From the NCBI GenBank assembly GCA_035411425.1, contig DAONSX010000003.1, positions 32,464 through 96,463 of the forward strand: a stretch of DNA of 64,000 nt, given 5' to 3'. Both the position numbers and the translations under genes were made by a program. This document shows positions 63,885 to 64,000 of this stretch, piece by piece; the first letter of the stretch is position 1, and every line of letters begins with the position of its first letter. Origin of the DNA: TTA-H9 sp002071415. GTDB taxonomy: Bacteria; Bacteroidota; Bacteroidia; Bacteroidales; TTA-H9. The notes beneath the pieces are model-generated. The model ran no database searches. It had not been told where the DNA came from and saw only the letters and a program-made list of their open reading frames with translations.

Positions 63885-64000
63885 TTAATTTTTAAAAATA
63901 AGTTTCAATTGAAATTTTTTATCGAATCAGTCATTTAGCTAATCAAAAAACATAATGACTGCTTTTCTGGTCTGGGTTTATTTCAGGCATATTACTCACA

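Overview
The window is chromosomal DNA of a Bacteroidetes bacterium, most likely of the Bacteroidales or a neighbouring order. The evidence is a SusC/SusD pair, a gliding-type type IX secretion substrate, BamD next to a Bacteroidetes-type RpoZ and a PorD-like gene, a PUR-alpha-like protein, a NusB with a long N-terminal extension, promoters with the TAnnTTTG -7 box, and almost no Shine-Dalgarno sites. The species cannot be named from the sequence. I saw no rRNA, tRNA, CRISPR array or insertion sequence.

Layout. 1-5531: a susD/susC pair, cut by the left edge, with a divergent LacI-type regulator and overlapping operator-like palindromes; it looks like an alpha-glucan (starch or maltodextrin) uptake locus. 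6004-12957: a lipoprotein with a hydrophobic glycine-rich segment, then a 1864-residue secreted protein with beta-propeller-type repeats, PKD, nine SprB-type repeats and a gliding-motility C-terminal domain. 13173-17118: serA, a four-helix-bundle gene, a DUF1015 gene, then an SDR dehydrogenase with an unusual perfect Shine-Dalgarno site. 17449-22164: DUF5683, parB and parA, a PUR-like protein, nusB and RNase H. 22165-28330: a non-coding stretch with a hexanucleotide microsatellite, DUF2721, an MTA/SAH-deaminase-like amidohydrolase, rimO, a MORN-type protein and a serine-palmitoyltransferase-like enzyme. 28596-34463: bamD, rpoZ, coaBC, porD-like, recN and fabI in one direction.

34536-41748 is the most unusual part. 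A sigma-54 enhancer-binding regulator with a small orphan ORF in front faces a four-gene set: DUF4402 protein, PapD-like chaperone, second DUF4402 protein, and a 976-residue usher-like outer membrane protein that ends in a SPOR domain. Between the two units are two similar 16-bp dyads 31 bp apart, about 80-120 bp upstream of a -24/-12 (GG-N10-GC) promoter. A stem-loop between the first subunit gene and the chaperone could set the subunit-to-assembly-machinery ratio. I read this as a sigma-54-controlled, chaperone-usher-like surface fibre system, which is not the usual pilus type of this phylum.

42082-64000: a small outer membrane barrel, an orphan HsdR-N nuclease domain, AMP nucleosidase, holA, a TamB-like giant whose membrane anchor lies upstream of the first ATG, a membrane protein, an operon of lytic transglycosylase, uvrA, nucleoside kinase and a two-domain retropepsin-like protease, a DUF349 protein, and a MarR regulator followed by a P-type cation ATPase.
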